A stretch of DNA of 64,000 bases from CAVWXT01 sp963759115 (GCA_963759115.1 CAVWXT010000005.1:1922001-1986000), one strand, 5' to 3'. Shown: positions 27,968-37,051, counted from the stretch's first letter. The notes: generated from the letters alone by a model not told the origin. A program made the numbers and translations.

Positions 27968-28969
27968 ATGCCCCATCCCCTGGAACTCAAGCTCGCTGAG
28001 GCCTGGCCGCCGTCGGATTGGGCCGACGTGACGGTCCTGGTGGCCGTTTCCGGCGGGGGCGATAGCGTGGCCCTGTTGCGGGCGATCGCCGCGCTGGGGA
28101 CCGCCGGCGAGGGACGCGTCTGCGCGGCGCACCTCAACCACCAATTGCGGCCCGACTCGAACGACGATGAGCGGTTCGTCGTGGAACTGAGCCAACGGCT
28201 GGGCATGCCGTGCGAGGTGGAGCGGGTCGCCGTGGGTCGTCTGGCGGCGCAGTCGGGCGACGGCGTGGAAGCGGCCGCCCGATCTGCGCGATACCGGTTT
28301 CTGGAACAAGCCGCCGGCCGGCTGGGGGCCCGATTCGTGGCCACCGCCCACACGGCCGACGATCAGGCCGAGACGATCTTGCACCGCATCATCCGCGGCA
28401 CGGGCGTGCGGGGACTGGCCGGCATGGCGCGGGTCCGCCCGCTGGGGCATGCCACGCTCATCCGGCCCTTGCTGGACATCCGCCGCACCGAGTTGCGGGC
28501 GTACCTCGAAGCCCTCGGCCAGCCCTATCGCCACGACCCGAGCAACGCCGACCGGCGTTTCACGCGCAACCGCATCCGGCACGATTTGCTGCCGCGGTTA
28601 TGCCGGCGGTTCAATCCCGGCGCCGTGGAGGCCCTGTTGCGGCTGGGAACGCTCGCCGGCGAAGCCCAATCCGTCGTCGACGTCCTGGTCGACCAGTGGT
28701 TCGATCGCTGCGTGACGGTGGAAAGTCCGGCCGCGGCATCCATCGAGATGGCGGAGTTGATGCACGAGCCGGCCTACCTCGTCCGCGAGTTGTTGACGCT
28801 GGTATGGCGGCGTCAGGGCTGGCCCATGCAGTCGATGGGCTGGCAGAAGTGGGACGAGCTTGGCGAACTCGCCCGGTCAACGGATTCTCCCGCGCGACGA
28901 GTCTTTCCGGGCGGCGTAATGGTGGAAGTCGCCCAAGGGCGGATGCGATTGAGCAGGTGTGTCGATTGA
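27968..28969 (+). CDS. tilS: tRNA(Ile)-lysidine synthase
   Basis: The 333-residue enzyme ligates lysine to C34 of tRNA-Ile (CAU). The PP-loop VAVSGGGDSVALLRAIAALG is near residue 30, followed by AAHLNHQLR, VATAHTADDQAETILHRIIR and GTGVRGLAGM, then RPLLDIRRTELRAYLEALGQ and DPSNADRRFTRNRIRHDLLP, all canonical. It starts at ATG 27968 immediately after the insertion sequence, so its promoter may be supplied or disturbed by the IS. The C-terminal domain is short. Confidence 0.93.
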   Translation: MPHPLELKLAEAWPPSDWADVTVLVAVSGGGDSVALLRAIAALGTAGEGRVCAAHLNHQLRPDSNDDERFVVELSQRLGMPCEVERVAVGRLAAQSGDGVEAAARSARYRFLEQAAGRLGARFVATAHTADDQAETILHRIIRGTGVRGLAGMARVRPLGHATLIRPLLDIRRTELRAYLEALGQPYRHDPSNADRRFTRNRIRHDLLPRLCRRFNPGAVEALLRLGTLAGEAQSVVDVLVDQWFDRCVTVESPAAASIEMAELMHEPAYLVRELLTLVWRRQGWPMQSMGWQKWDELGELARSTDSPARRVFPGGVMVEVAQGRMRLSRCVD

Positions 28970-29086
28970 TTGTCGGAAAGACGATCTGGCTCTTCCGGGT
29001 CTGGTGCAGGAGCGTCTCTTGCCCCGGAGGGGCATTTGACAGATAGAGGTAGGGAGGCCGCATTGGGTTGCGGCCCCCCTCCCTCC

Positions 29087-29120
29087 GAACCGGACTGGCG
29101 GATTTCCCGCATCCGGCTCT
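29087..29120 (-). ncRNA. Group II intron domain V
   Basis: The 34-nt minus-strand sequence starts AGAGCCGGATGCGGGAAATC and ends CCAGTCCGGTTC. It folds into the domain V hairpin with the catalytic AGC near its 5' side and a GAAA tetraloop. A GC-rich domain VI hairpin (GGCCGC...GCGGCC) follows. It lies 14 nt after the stop of the intron-encoded protein. Confidence 0.85.
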
Positions 29121-29133
29121 CCAGTTGATGGTG

Positions 29134-30812
29134 TTACCTCCGAAAGGGTTGAGCGAAACAGACATGGGCGGTTTGCAGGGAATACAGCCCTTGCTCGTCG
29201 AAGAAGCGATTGGGCCAACGCTGCTGGTCCCTTCCGCGGCCCCGTCCGCGCCGTTTCTGTCGCCGCCGCAACATGCTACGCAGCCGACCACGAATCCAGC
29301 CGTCCAGTTGGCGGAAAACCGACCCGCGACAATGGCGAAAGTAGGTGAACCAGCCGCGAAGTTGCCGCGTCAGTCGAGCACACGTGAAGGGCAGGTCATG
29401 CCCGTTCGTGCGCTTGGTCTTCGCGCGGACCGCCTCCTTGAGTTTCCGCAGGCTCTTTTGCCGCGGCACACGCAAGTCGCCGCGGAAGCGATAGCCCAGA
29501 AAATCGGCCTCCTCGGCAGAATCTGTGGGTTGATTTGGGCCGTGAAACTCAGTTTGAATCTGGATTTTCAGGGGTTTTCGTGATTTCGGGAGCCTCAACG
29601 ATCTGATTCATAGATTCCATCCCCGTTTTTTCCGTGGCAAAGGTCCGTGCGTTGCAGATGTGGGAGACCCGACGAGGGCCGTTACACAACAAGAAAACCC
29701 CGGTTTTGCGGCTGTTTCCACCGTCATTTATTTGCCCTGCCATCCCTCAGAAAATCCACCTTGCCAGGACGAATCCCCCGTAGGCCCATTTTTCACCCAC
29801 AGATTTTGCCGAAGACCAGAAAATCGAAACCCTCGATGCGGGCGTCCACGATCTTGGTTTTGGTCGGATGCAGGGTCAACTCGTTTTCGTTGACCCAACG
29901 TTGCACCATCGCCAAGGCCGCTTCCGCCTCCTCGCGAGTCTTGCACAAGATCACGAAGTCGTCTGCATAACGGACCAGCGCGAAACCGGCGTCGTCCAGC
30001 ACGTGGTCCAGCGGGTTGAGGTAGATGTTGGCCAGAAGGGGCGAGAGGACTGCTCCTTGGGGCGTGCCCGTTTCGGGCGTCCACTCCCGCAGGTTGTCCA
30101 TCACGCCTTGCTCCAGGAACATCTCCACCAAACGCAACACCCGGCTGTCCGACACCTTCTCGCGCAGTCGCGTCATCAGCCGTGGCTTCGAGATCGTGTC
30201 AAAGTAACTCTTGAGGTCCGCGTCCACCACGTAGACGCGACCAGCGCCGAGCAGTTCCTCGACCCGTTCCAGGGCGTGATGACACCCTCGTCCGTGTCGA
30301 AACCCGTAACTGGCTTGCGAAAACGTGGCGTCGAAGATCGGTTCCAGCACGTGCAACAGCGCGGTTTGCACCACGCGGTCACGCACGGTCGGAACCCCCA
30401 ACGGCCGCTGCTCCTTGCTGCCCGGTTTCGGAATCCAGACTCGCCGCACGGCCTGCGGACGATACGCATTGGTCCGCAGTGCCTCGTGCAGCCTGTCCAG
30501 TTCTTTCTGGCCATTGGCCTGAAAGCCCTCGACCGATTGATGGTCCACCCCCGCTGCTCCCCGGTTGCCGATCACATGGCTGCGGGCGGCAAACAGGTTC
30601 AGCGGCGCGTACACCTTGTCGATCAGCGTGTGCCATCTTCCTCCTCGCACTCCTTGTTCGAGTGTCGCCAACATGCGGTCCGTCCAGACACACGGGTTCG
30701 CCCAGTCGCGAATCGACGGAGGCTCTCCGGCGGGAGTAGCCGCGAACGGCACTGTCACCGGGGGATGGTTTCTTTCCCGTGGCTCGGACATCACGCATCC
30801 ATCTTCCTGCAC
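29134..30812 (-). pseudogene. ltrA: Group II intron reverse transcriptase/maturase, split by a 309-bp insertion
   Basis: The N-terminal part (GTG 30812 or ATG 30791) is a reverse transcriptase: RRVWIPKPGSKEQRPLGVPT, QASYGFRHGRGCHHALE, VYVVDADLKSYFDTI, TPQGAVLSPLLANIYLNPLD and the active-site ALVRYADDFVILC. After IEGFDFL the frame is broken by the element at 29507-29815. It resumes with DFLGYRFRGDLRVPRQKSLR, then LTRQLRGWFTYFRHCRGSVF (maturase X domain). Precise removal of the element and one copy of its 11-bp duplication restores one ~452-residue frame (...GFDFLGYRFRG...), so the damage is recent. Confidence 0.88.
29507..29815. mobile_element. 309-bp non-autonomous element inside the intron ORF
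   Basis: Flanked by identical 11-bp direct repeats CCAGAAAATCG at 29496-29506 and 29816-29826. Ends are imperfect inverted repeats of about 22 bp: TCCTCGGCAGAATCTGTGGG on the left and, reading inward from the right, TCTTCGGCAAAATCTGTGGG. No transposase is encoded; only short frames occur. It interrupts the reverse-transcriptase gene between IEGFDFL and GYRFRG. It looks like a MITE mobilised in trans. Confidence 0.82.
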
Positions 30813-31285
30813 CCCTTCGCTCCCCCGGCGTTACCCGGTTTCGTCGCTACTATGGGTGCTCTGACTCCTGGACGGCCGGTTCTTTCTATCCTTATCAGGG
30901 ACAATGAACTCCGTCCTGCTTCCTTCCAGGTCTCTCTCCTTACGACGTTTGACCTTCCGACCATTCCGTCCTCAACCACCGTGTTGCCATCTCCCCATCA
31001 CGGCTTTCGCACGTTACCTCAGCCGGATGGGCCGCCGCGTCTATCCCCCGGGCAGATCTGGACGGATCGGAGGGAACGCCGTCACGCGGTCGGAGGTTCG
31101 CCATTGGCTAGCAGGCTCCCCGACAGGCTTGGCCGAATCAGGTTCGTTATCCTACGGACTGGTCATTCACCTCCGGTTGCTTCCCACCCCTCCTCGCGGA
31201 GACGCGGTTACTTTCGGTTACAGGTTTGTAACGCAAACCTGGTGGGGACTCGCACCCCACCGATCAAACGTTTTCAGAGACGCAC

Positions 31286-31507
31286 TAACCCAGCAGTTCA
31301 CTGCTGGGGATACGAATGCCACTGCACTCCGCAAGTCCCGTAGGGACAACCGAAATCGGCATCAACGATTCAACCGTCCCGATGGGACGGAGGGCGGCTC
31401 AGGGCATAACCGGATACCCAGCGATGAATCGCTGGGCTATTGTCAAACGACCCTCCGGGTCGAGCTGCAGACAGCCGCTTTGTCGCGTTTTGCACCTGAA
31501 TGTCCGA
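31286..31507. repeat. Cluster of small hairpins at the intron 5' exon
   Basis: CCCAGCAG TTCA CTGCTGGG (31289-31308), GTCCCGTAGGGAC (about 31335-31347), CCGTCCCGATGGGACGG (about 31376-31392), ACCCAGCGATGAATCGCTGGG (about 31418-31438) and CGACCCTCCGGGTCG (about 31448-31462) follow each other closely. This is a chain of palindromes between the intron and the secDF stop. I recall similar multi-hairpin repeats in other environmental genomes. Confidence 0.65.
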
Positions 31508-34500
31508 TCACACCGCGTGCTCCTTGTGCCTGCCGACCAGCCAGAGGAGGATGGGAGCGGCCACGTAGATCGAACTGTAGGTGCCGGTAAGGACGCCCGC
31601 GATCAGTGCATAGGCGAACCCGTGGATGGCCGGTCCGCCGAAGAAATAGAGCACCACCACCACCAGCAAGACGGTGAACGAGGTCAACAGGGTCCGGCTC
31701 ATGGTTTGGTTGGTGCTGTCGTTGACCATCTTCCGCGTGAGGCTGGGGTCTTTCCCGCGGACCTCACGGATCCGGTCGAAGACCACGATCGTGTCGTTGA
31801 CCGAGTAGCCGATGATCGTCAGAAAGGCGGCCACGATTTGCAGGTTGATCTTGAAGGGCTCAACCATCAGAAAGCCGAGAAACGGCGCTATGTAAATGCT
31901 GATGGCGATGGCCCCGAGCATCACGAAGACGTCGTGGATCAAGGCAATCACGGCCGCCACGCCGAACGCCACGCCCTGAAACCGCACCCAAAGGTAGATG
32001 ATCATGCAGATCCAGCTTGCCACCAGGGCGTAAATCGCCACCAATTGGGTGTTGCCGGCCACAGCGGCGCCGATCTGGCTGGACGACGGGAAGATGGGGT
32101 TGTCGGCAATGTGTTGCTGCAACGCGGTCAGCAGCGTTTTGGCCGTTTTCGGCGGCAACATGACCTTCAGGTCCCATTCCTTGTAGGCCGTCGCGTCGCC
32201 CTCGACGTAGCCCGGGTTCGACAGGCGGAAGGAAGTCGTTTCGGATGGGAGCTTGGCCGCTTCGATCGCCGAGGTGATCAATTGTTCGGCGGCCTGGTAG
32301 TTCAGCGGCAACTTGAAAGTCAAGTGGGCCAGCGAGCCGCCCACATAGGGATCGGGGCCGGTCACCACCGGTTTCTCTGCCACGGGGGCCTTGCCCTTCT
32401 CAAGGGCCTCCAGCGGCGAAGGTTTCCGCGGTCCGGTCTTGGACTGCGGCACGGCGACCGGCTCCGCCTTGGCGGGCGCAGGCGCTTCCGCCGCCTTCTC
32501 TTTGGCGGCAGCCTGATCCTTGGCCGGCTCCTTGGATGCCGACTTCTCGGCGGCTGCCGGCTCGGATGCCGGCTTGTCGTCGGCCAGCGCCAGCACTACG
32601 GATTCGGGGTTAGCCGCCGCCAGCAGTGTGTGCGCCGGCAGATCGAGGCGAGATTGGTCTTTCTTCCGCGGCTCGGCCGGTTCTTTCTTCGGCGGCTCCG
32701 TGGCGGGCGGCGTTTCCTTGGCGGGCGCCGCTTCCTTGGCCGCCGGCGTCTCCTTGTCAGGGGTTTTCTCCTTGGGCGGCGGCACTTTCTTGGCAACGGC
32801 CTCGATGGTCGCCGGCTCGGTGAAGTTCACCGTATTGCGAGCCAACTTGTCGCCAAAGGCATCCGACAGGGCTCGCTTGACGTTTGCCAAGTCGCGTTCC
32901 GAAGTATTGATCTCAAAGCGAAGCCCCGCATCCTCGCCGGTGACCCGCACGTCGCTGATGGCCAGGTCGGGCAGGCGGTCGGCCTGGGGGCCCTCGCTCA
33001 GCAGCCTTCGCACCTCGCCGGTATCCTGCGGTTGATTGAACATTGCCTGCACCGATACGCCGCCGGTGAAGTCGATGTCGAACAGCCCCTGGCCGCGGAT
33101 CACCGACACCACGATGGCCATTACCGTGACCGCCGTGGACAGCGTGGCGCAGAGGGGGAACCAGCCCATGAAGTCGATGTTCGTATGCCCGATCATGTGC
33201 AGCATCTTCAGCCGCGTGATCCATTGCCGCTTGTCGGCGATCTCGAAGATCACGCGGGCGACGAACACCGAGGTGAACATACTGATGGTCACGCCCAACC
33301 AGAGGGTCACGGCGAAGCCGCGCAACTGGTCCGATCCCACCATGTAAAGCACGGTGGCCGCAATCAAGTGGGTGACGTTGCAGTCGATAATCGTGGCGCC
33401 GGCCCTCTGGAAGGCGTTGCGGATGGCCATCCGCACCGTGGCGCCGCGGGCCATTTCTTCGCGCAACCGCTCATACACCAGCACGTTGTTGTCGACCGCC
33501 ATGCCGACCGTCAGGGCCAAGGCGGCGAAGCCCGTCAGGGTGAAGGCCGCCTTGATCGACAGCATGATGGCCACCAACATCAGCATGTTCAGCACCAGCG
33601 CGATGTTGGCCACCACGCCGCAGAAACGGTAGTACCACAGCATGAACAGCGGCACGAGGATCACGGCGATCAACATCGCGCGGGTGCTCTGTTCGATCGT
33701 GTCGCGCCCCAGCGTGGGGCCGGTATACAGCTTGCTGATCGGCTCCTTGGCCAGCGCCGCCGGCAGGCTGCCGGCGTTGAGCACGTTCACCAGGTCCTGC
33801 ACTTCCTGCTTGGTGAACGAGCCCGTGATTTGCCCATTGTCGGTGATCGTGCTTTGAATGGAGGGGGCCGAGTAGATCTCGTTGTCGAGAATGATCGCCA
33901 GCTTGTAGGTGAAATCGGTCATCTTGTCGGGCAGGTGGGAACTGGTCAACTGGCCGAAGAGTTGCCCGCCGTCGCTTCTGAAGCTGAAGTTCACGCAGGG
34001 CTGCCCCTTCTGGTCGGTGCCCACGTCCGAATGCGTGAGATACGCGCCGGTAACGTCAAACGTGTCTTTGAGGACGAGGATTTCCGTGATTTCCTTGTCC
34101 CCTTTGGGCCTGGTGCGGCGGGCGATCTCGGGATAACTGGCGAAACTGTGCTTTTCGGTGTCCTTCACCGGCACCCACCACGCCTGCAAATTGCCCTCGG
34201 CGTCGGTAAGTTGGATCTTCGAGGGATCGGCATTGGCCCGCTCGATGAGGCCCTTGTCGTCGCGATTATTCGCCAGGATGCGGAACTGGAGGTTGCCCGT
34301 GGTGCTGATGATGTGCTCCATCCGCTGCACTTCGGCGTCATCGACCTCGGGGACGATGATTTCGACTTGCTCGACGCCCTTCTTGCGGATCGTCACTTCC
34401 TTTTGTCCGCCGGGGTTCACGCGCCGAGACACGGCCACCACCAGCTTGTCCATGTCGACGGCCTGGTCCGTTGTCTTCTGCGTCTGGTCGACTTCGTAGA

Positions 34501-34765
34501 CCAGGATCACGCCGCCGCTGAGGTCGACGCCCAGTTTGAACGGCGGGCCCATCAACACGATCGCCGTGCTCGCCAGCAGGCTGAACAGGCAGACGCCGAT
34601 CTTCCAGCCGTGATCGGGCATGCGGAGCTTCTTGGCCAGATACTCGCCGAGGAAGAACGACACGACCAGCGTGCCCAAAGCCACCAGCAGGTGGACGTAC
34701 CACGGGATCGAAGATTGCCCCGCCTGCGCGGCCTGAGCAAACAGCGGACTAACAAGCCAAGACAT
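31508..34765 (-). CDS. secDF: Fused SecD-SecF protein-export subunit
   Basis: At 1085 residues, this joins SecD and SecF, which use the proton gradient to finish Sec export. The SecD part shows LGVDLSGGVILVYEVDQTQK, a long periplasmic P1 domain, and GRDTIEQSTRAMLIAVILVP, then GMAVDNNVLVYERLREEMAR. The SecF half begins around GQGLFDIDFTGGVSVQAMFN and ends with IGYSVNDTIVVFDRIREVRG. Between about residues 680 and 810 there is a long Lys/Glu/Pro/Ala-rich linker (KETPAAKEAAPAKE), unusual and specific to this lineage. Starts at ATG 34765. yajC lies directly upstream. Confidence 0.95.
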   Translation of the reverse strand: MSWLVSPLFAQAAQAGQSSIPWYVHLLVALGTLVVSFFLGEYLAKKLRMPDHGWKIGVCLFSLLASTAIVLMGPPFKLGVDLSGGVILVYEVDQTQKTTDQAVDMDKLVVAVSRRVNPGGQKEVTIRKKGVEQVEIIVPEVDDAEVQRMEHIISTTGNLQFRILANNRDDKGLIERANADPSKIQLTDAEGNLQAWWVPVKDTEKHSFASYPEIARRTRPKGDKEITEILVLKDTFDVTGAYLTHSDVGTDQKGQPCVNFSFRSDGGQLFGQLTSSHLPDKMTDFTYKLAIILDNEIYSAPSIQSTITDNGQITGSFTKQEVQDLVNVLNAGSLPAALAKEPISKLYTGPTLGRDTIEQSTRAMLIAVILVPLFMLWYYRFCGVVANIALVLNMLMLVAIMLSIKAAFTLTGFAALALTVGMAVDNNVLVYERLREEMARGATVRMAIRNAFQRAGATIIDCNVTHLIAATVLYMVGSDQLRGFAVTLWLGVTISMFTSVFVARVIFEIADKRQWITRLKMLHMIGHTNIDFMGWFPLCATLSTAVTVMAIVVSVIRGQGLFDIDFTGGVSVQAMFNQPQDTGEVRRLLSEGPQADRLPDLAISDVRVTGEDAGLRFEINTSERDLANVKRALSDAFGDKLARNTVNFTEPATIEAVAKKVPPPKEKTPDKETPAAKEAAPAKETPPATEPPKKEPAEPRKKDQSRLDLPAHTLLAAANPESVVLALADDKPASEPAAAEKSASKEPAKDQAAAKEKAAEAPAPAKAEPVAVPQSKTGPRKPSPLEALEKGKAPVAEKPVVTGPDPYVGGSLAHLTFKLPLNYQAAEQLITSAIEAAKLPSETTSFRLSNPGYVEGDATAYKEWDLKVMLPPKTAKTLLTALQQHIADNPIFPSSSQIGAAVAGNTQLVAIYALVASWICMIIYLWVRFQGVAFGVAAVIALIHDVFVMLGAIAISIYIAPFLGFLMVEPFKINLQIVAAFLTIIGYSVNDTIVVFDRIREVRGKDPSLTRKMVNDSTNQTMSRTLLTSFTVLLVVVVLYFFGGPAIHGFAYALIAGVLTGTYSSIYVAAPILLWLVGRHKEHAV

Positions 34766-34783
34766 GAGAGTTGGTTTCCTGTA

Positions 34784-34879
34784 GGGCGGGTCGAGCGAAG
34801 CGACGGCCTGCCGAAATACATGAATGGCGCGTGTATTGGTTCTTCTCGATGGTGGGGCACCGCTTCGCTCGACCCACCC
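34784..34879. repeat. Inverted repeat between yajC and secDF
   Basis: GGGCGGGTCGAGCGAAGCG (34784-34802) is inverted as CGCTTCGCTCGACCCACCC (34861-34879) with one mismatch and a 58-nt interior. It fills the 119-bp space between the two co-directional sec genes. It looks like an inserted REP-type repeat. Confidence 0.65.
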
Positions 34880-34884
34880 GGCAA

Positions 34885-35262
34885 CTAGGTGTTGGGGGTC
34901 TGCTCCGACGGCTCGTCGCCCAATACGCGGGCAATGGAACTGAGCGTCACGCGGAGCTTCGTATTGGTGGCTTCGTCGACCTTGAGCGTCACTTCGTCGG
35001 CCTCACGGCGGACATTGGTGACCACGCCGTAGATGCCGGCGGCCGTGACCACCCGGTCGTTCTTCTTGATGTCGGCCAGCATGGACTGTCGCCGGGACTG
35101 TTCCCGCCGCTGGGGGCGAATCAACAAAAAGTAAAAGAGCACGAAAATCGCGACAAAGGGTAGCAGGGACGGCAAGAGCGACGAAGCACCGCCTCCCTCC
35201 GGCGGGGCCTCCTCGGCGAACAACGCCACCGCGCCGGCCAGTCTCAAAAGTGTCGCTTCCAC
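34885..35262 (-). CDS. yajC: Preprotein translocase subunit YajC
   Basis: The 125-residue protein has an N-terminal Gly/Glu-rich segment, one membrane helix (LLPSLLPFVAIFVLFYFLLI) followed immediately by the signature RPQRREQSRRQSMLADIKKN, then DRVVTAAGIYGVVTNVRREA. It binds SecDF and sits just upstream, as usual. Confidence 0.95.
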   Translation of the reverse strand: MEATLLRLAGAVALFAEEAPPEGGGASSLLPSLLPFVAIFVLFYFLLIRPQRREQSRRQSMLADIKKNDRVVTAAGIYGVVTNVRREADEVTLKVDEATNTKLRVTLSSIARVLGDEPSEQTPNT

Positions 35263-35399
35263 GGTAACCTCCCCATGCCCGAACTATCGTAAGCTTGCTA
35301 TCTTAGACTTTTGCCGGGCAAGCGACAAGGGGAAGAGGCGGGCGAGAAGGGCGATGGGCGAGAAAGGGGGCAAGGGGGCAAGGGGGGGCAAAGGGAATG

Positions 35400-36347
35400 T
35401 CAGGGAGTGGGCACTGGGGCGGCCTCGGGTGGCAACTGCCGCATTCCACCTTCGACGCGATTGCCATCGACGTACAGGCGTCCGCCACGGTCAACCCAGC
35501 CGGGCGCCGTGTTCCCCAGCAGAGTCGTCGTGCGAACAAACGTCTCCGAAAGCGGCAGCGTCAGGAGTTGGGCCTCGCCATTGTCGCCCAAGCCCGATTG
35601 GTCGAGATCCGCCAGCGACGCCCCACCCACGACGAGCCCGCTGCGGCCGTTGCCACGGCACGTGACACCCACCATCGACACGTGCCGAGCGCTGTTGAAC
35701 AGGTTTATGCCATCCACCTGGAAGCCCTGCACGGTCAGATCGGCGATCACGACGCAATCGACGTGCAACAGCGTGATGCCGGTCTGGAGGCTCGCGTAGC
35801 TCAGCCGGTAATCGGCAGGCAATTTGGTCGGTTCGACGCAGAAGTAGATTTGGCCTGCCAGCGAGCACCACTGTCGGGGCTGAAGCTCCGGCGGATCAAG
35901 TACCCCGCGGCCGACGAGCACCCGCACCGCCGGCCGATCATCGAGAAACAACTGCGGGTAGCCCATCCGGGGCGGGCGGAAGCAAAACGTCGCTCCGCGA
36001 TAGTGTTCCCAGGCTTGCGGCGGCACGGGGGCCGAGCCGTCCAGAATCGCCCCGTTGCCGCGGATCACAAAAGGCTCCTTGGGCAGTCCGCTGTGCCGGC
36101 TGCCCACCAGACTGATGCTCTCGCGGTACGGCACATCCGATTTGGCCAGCACGATGGTGTCGCCGTTGCCGGCCACCCGCAGGGCCCTGGCGATCGTCCG
36201 CACGGGGCCGTTCTGGTAGATCGAGTTGACTGGCTGCCCACCGCTGGATCGGTCGTCGCCGGCCGTGTTGTCAACGAAGATGTCACGCCCGGCGGCAGTG
36301 GTCGACCACAGGGCCAGCGCGATGCAAAAGCTGCCGAGAATTCGCAT
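35400..36347 (-). CDS. Secreted right-handed beta-helix protein
   Basis: The 315-residue product has a signal peptide (MRILGSFCIALALWSTTAAG). It continues DIFVDNTAGDDRSS, PVRTIARALRVAGNGDTIVL, and later repeats of V.I.DLTVQGFQVDGINLFN, ARHVSMVGVTCRGNGRSGLV: the DUF1565/pectate-lyase-like parallel beta-helix pattern. Similar proteins bind or cleave polysaccharides; here catalytic residues cannot be assigned. The frame is intact. Confidence 0.75.
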   Translation of the reverse strand: MRILGSFCIALALWSTTAAGRDIFVDNTAGDDRSSGGQPVNSIYQNGPVRTIARALRVAGNGDTIVLAKSDVPYRESISLVGSRHSGLPKEPFVIRGNGAILDGSAPVPPQAWEHYRGATFCFRPPRMGYPQLFLDDRPAVRVLVGRGVLDPPELQPRQWCSLAGQIYFCVEPTKLPADYRLSYASLQTGITLLHVDCVVIADLTVQGFQVDGINLFNSARHVSMVGVTCRGNGRSGLVVGGASLADLDQSGLGDNGEAQLLTLPLSETFVRTTTLLGNTAPGWVDRGGRLYVDGNRVEGGMRQLPPEAAPVPTP

Positions 36348-36400
36348 GGAAACACTCCGGAAGGGTTTTCTGGTGGGCTCATCAATTGTACCATACGCTG

Positions 36401-36458
36401 GGCCGCCGACACGGTACGTTTAGCGGCCGCCGACACGGTACGTTTAGCGGCCGCCGAC
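36401..36458 (+). repeat. 24-bp tandem repeats upstream of the macro-domain gene
   Basis: Two perfect copies of a 24-bp unit (GGCCGCCGACACGGTACGTT plus TAGC) at 36401-36424 and 36425-36448, with a partial third (to 36458). They end 44 bp before the macro-domain start and contain GGTACGTTTAGC, which could be a regulator site. Confidence 0.75.
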
Positions 36459-36502
36459 CACCGCTTCGCGGCGGTGCCCGCGGCGGCCAGAGGAGATCTG
36501 CC

Positions 36503-37051
36503 ATGCAGGTCCAATTCCGCGGTCAAACGCTCGAACTACTCCAGGGCGACATCACCCAACAGCAGGTCGACGCCATCGTCAACGCGGCCAATAGCCGGTT
36601 AGCGGGCGGCGGCGGGGTTGACGGGGCAATCCACCGCCGCGGGGGACCGGAAATCATGGCCGACACGGACGCCCGATATCCCGACGGCTGTCCGACCGGT
36701 TCGGCCGTCATCTCTGTCGCCGGCAGACTGCCGGTAAAATGCGTAATTCATGCCGTGGGACCGGTTTGGAGCGGTGGGCAACGCGGCGAGGCCAGCCTCT
36801 TGGAGGGGGCCTACCGCCGCTGCCTGGAACTCGCGGTCGAAAACGGCTGCCGGAGCATCGCCTTTCCAGCCCTAAGCACCGGCGCCTATCGCTATCCCAT
36901 GGACCAAGCCGCGCGAATCGCCCTTTCTACGGCGATCGACTTCCTTCGGCAGCACGGCCAACCGGACTTGATCCGGTTCGTGTTGTTTGACGGCGGCGCG
37001 TACGGGGCCTTTGCCGCGGCCCTGGAGGGATTGTCGAGGGAAGCCGAGTGA
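36503..37051 (+). CDS. Macro-domain protein (ADP-ribose/O-acetyl-ADP-ribose deacetylase type)
   Basis: The ATG at 36503 (AGGAG upstream) gives 182 residues. MQVQFRGQTLELLQGDITQQ, VDAIVNAANSRLAGGGGVDG, AIHRRGGPEI, KCVIHAVGPVWSGGQ and SIAFPALSTGAYRYPMDQAA are the complete MacroD-type ligand-binding motifs. Family members remove ADP-ribose from proteins or hydrolyse O-acetyl-ADP-ribose. It is solitary, preceded by tandem repeats. No ART toxin is adjacent. Confidence 0.93.
   Translation: MQVQFRGQTLELLQGDITQQQVDAIVNAANSRLAGGGGVDGAIHRRGGPEIMADTDARYPDGCPTGSAVISVAGRLPVKCVIHAVGPVWSGGQRGEASLLEGAYRRCLELAVENGCRSIAFPALSTGAYRYPMDQAARIALSTAIDFLRQHGQPDLIRFVLFDGGAYGAFAAALEGLSREAE

Larger units (their letters stand above)
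29043..31285 (-). mobile_element. Group IIC intron
   Basis: On the minus strand the intron begins GTGCG (31285-31281). Its ribozyme 5' half spans 31285-30813, the intron-encoded protein 30812-29134, and domains V and VI lie at 29120-29043. The 5' exon ends with a perfect hairpin (31289-31308, CCCAGCAG/CTGCTGGG) just 3 nt before the intron, the insertion preference of bacterial class C introns (terminator-like stems). It is 2243 bp long, including a 309-bp secondary insertion. The exact 3' end (CTAT near 29043) is approximate. Confidence 0.82.

Noticed and set aside
31316..34888. Plus-strand open frame of 1,190 codons
   Set aside because: It lies fully antisense to the well-supported secDF gene, is rich in His/Arg/Gly as expected for a GC-rich shadow frame, and shows no domain.
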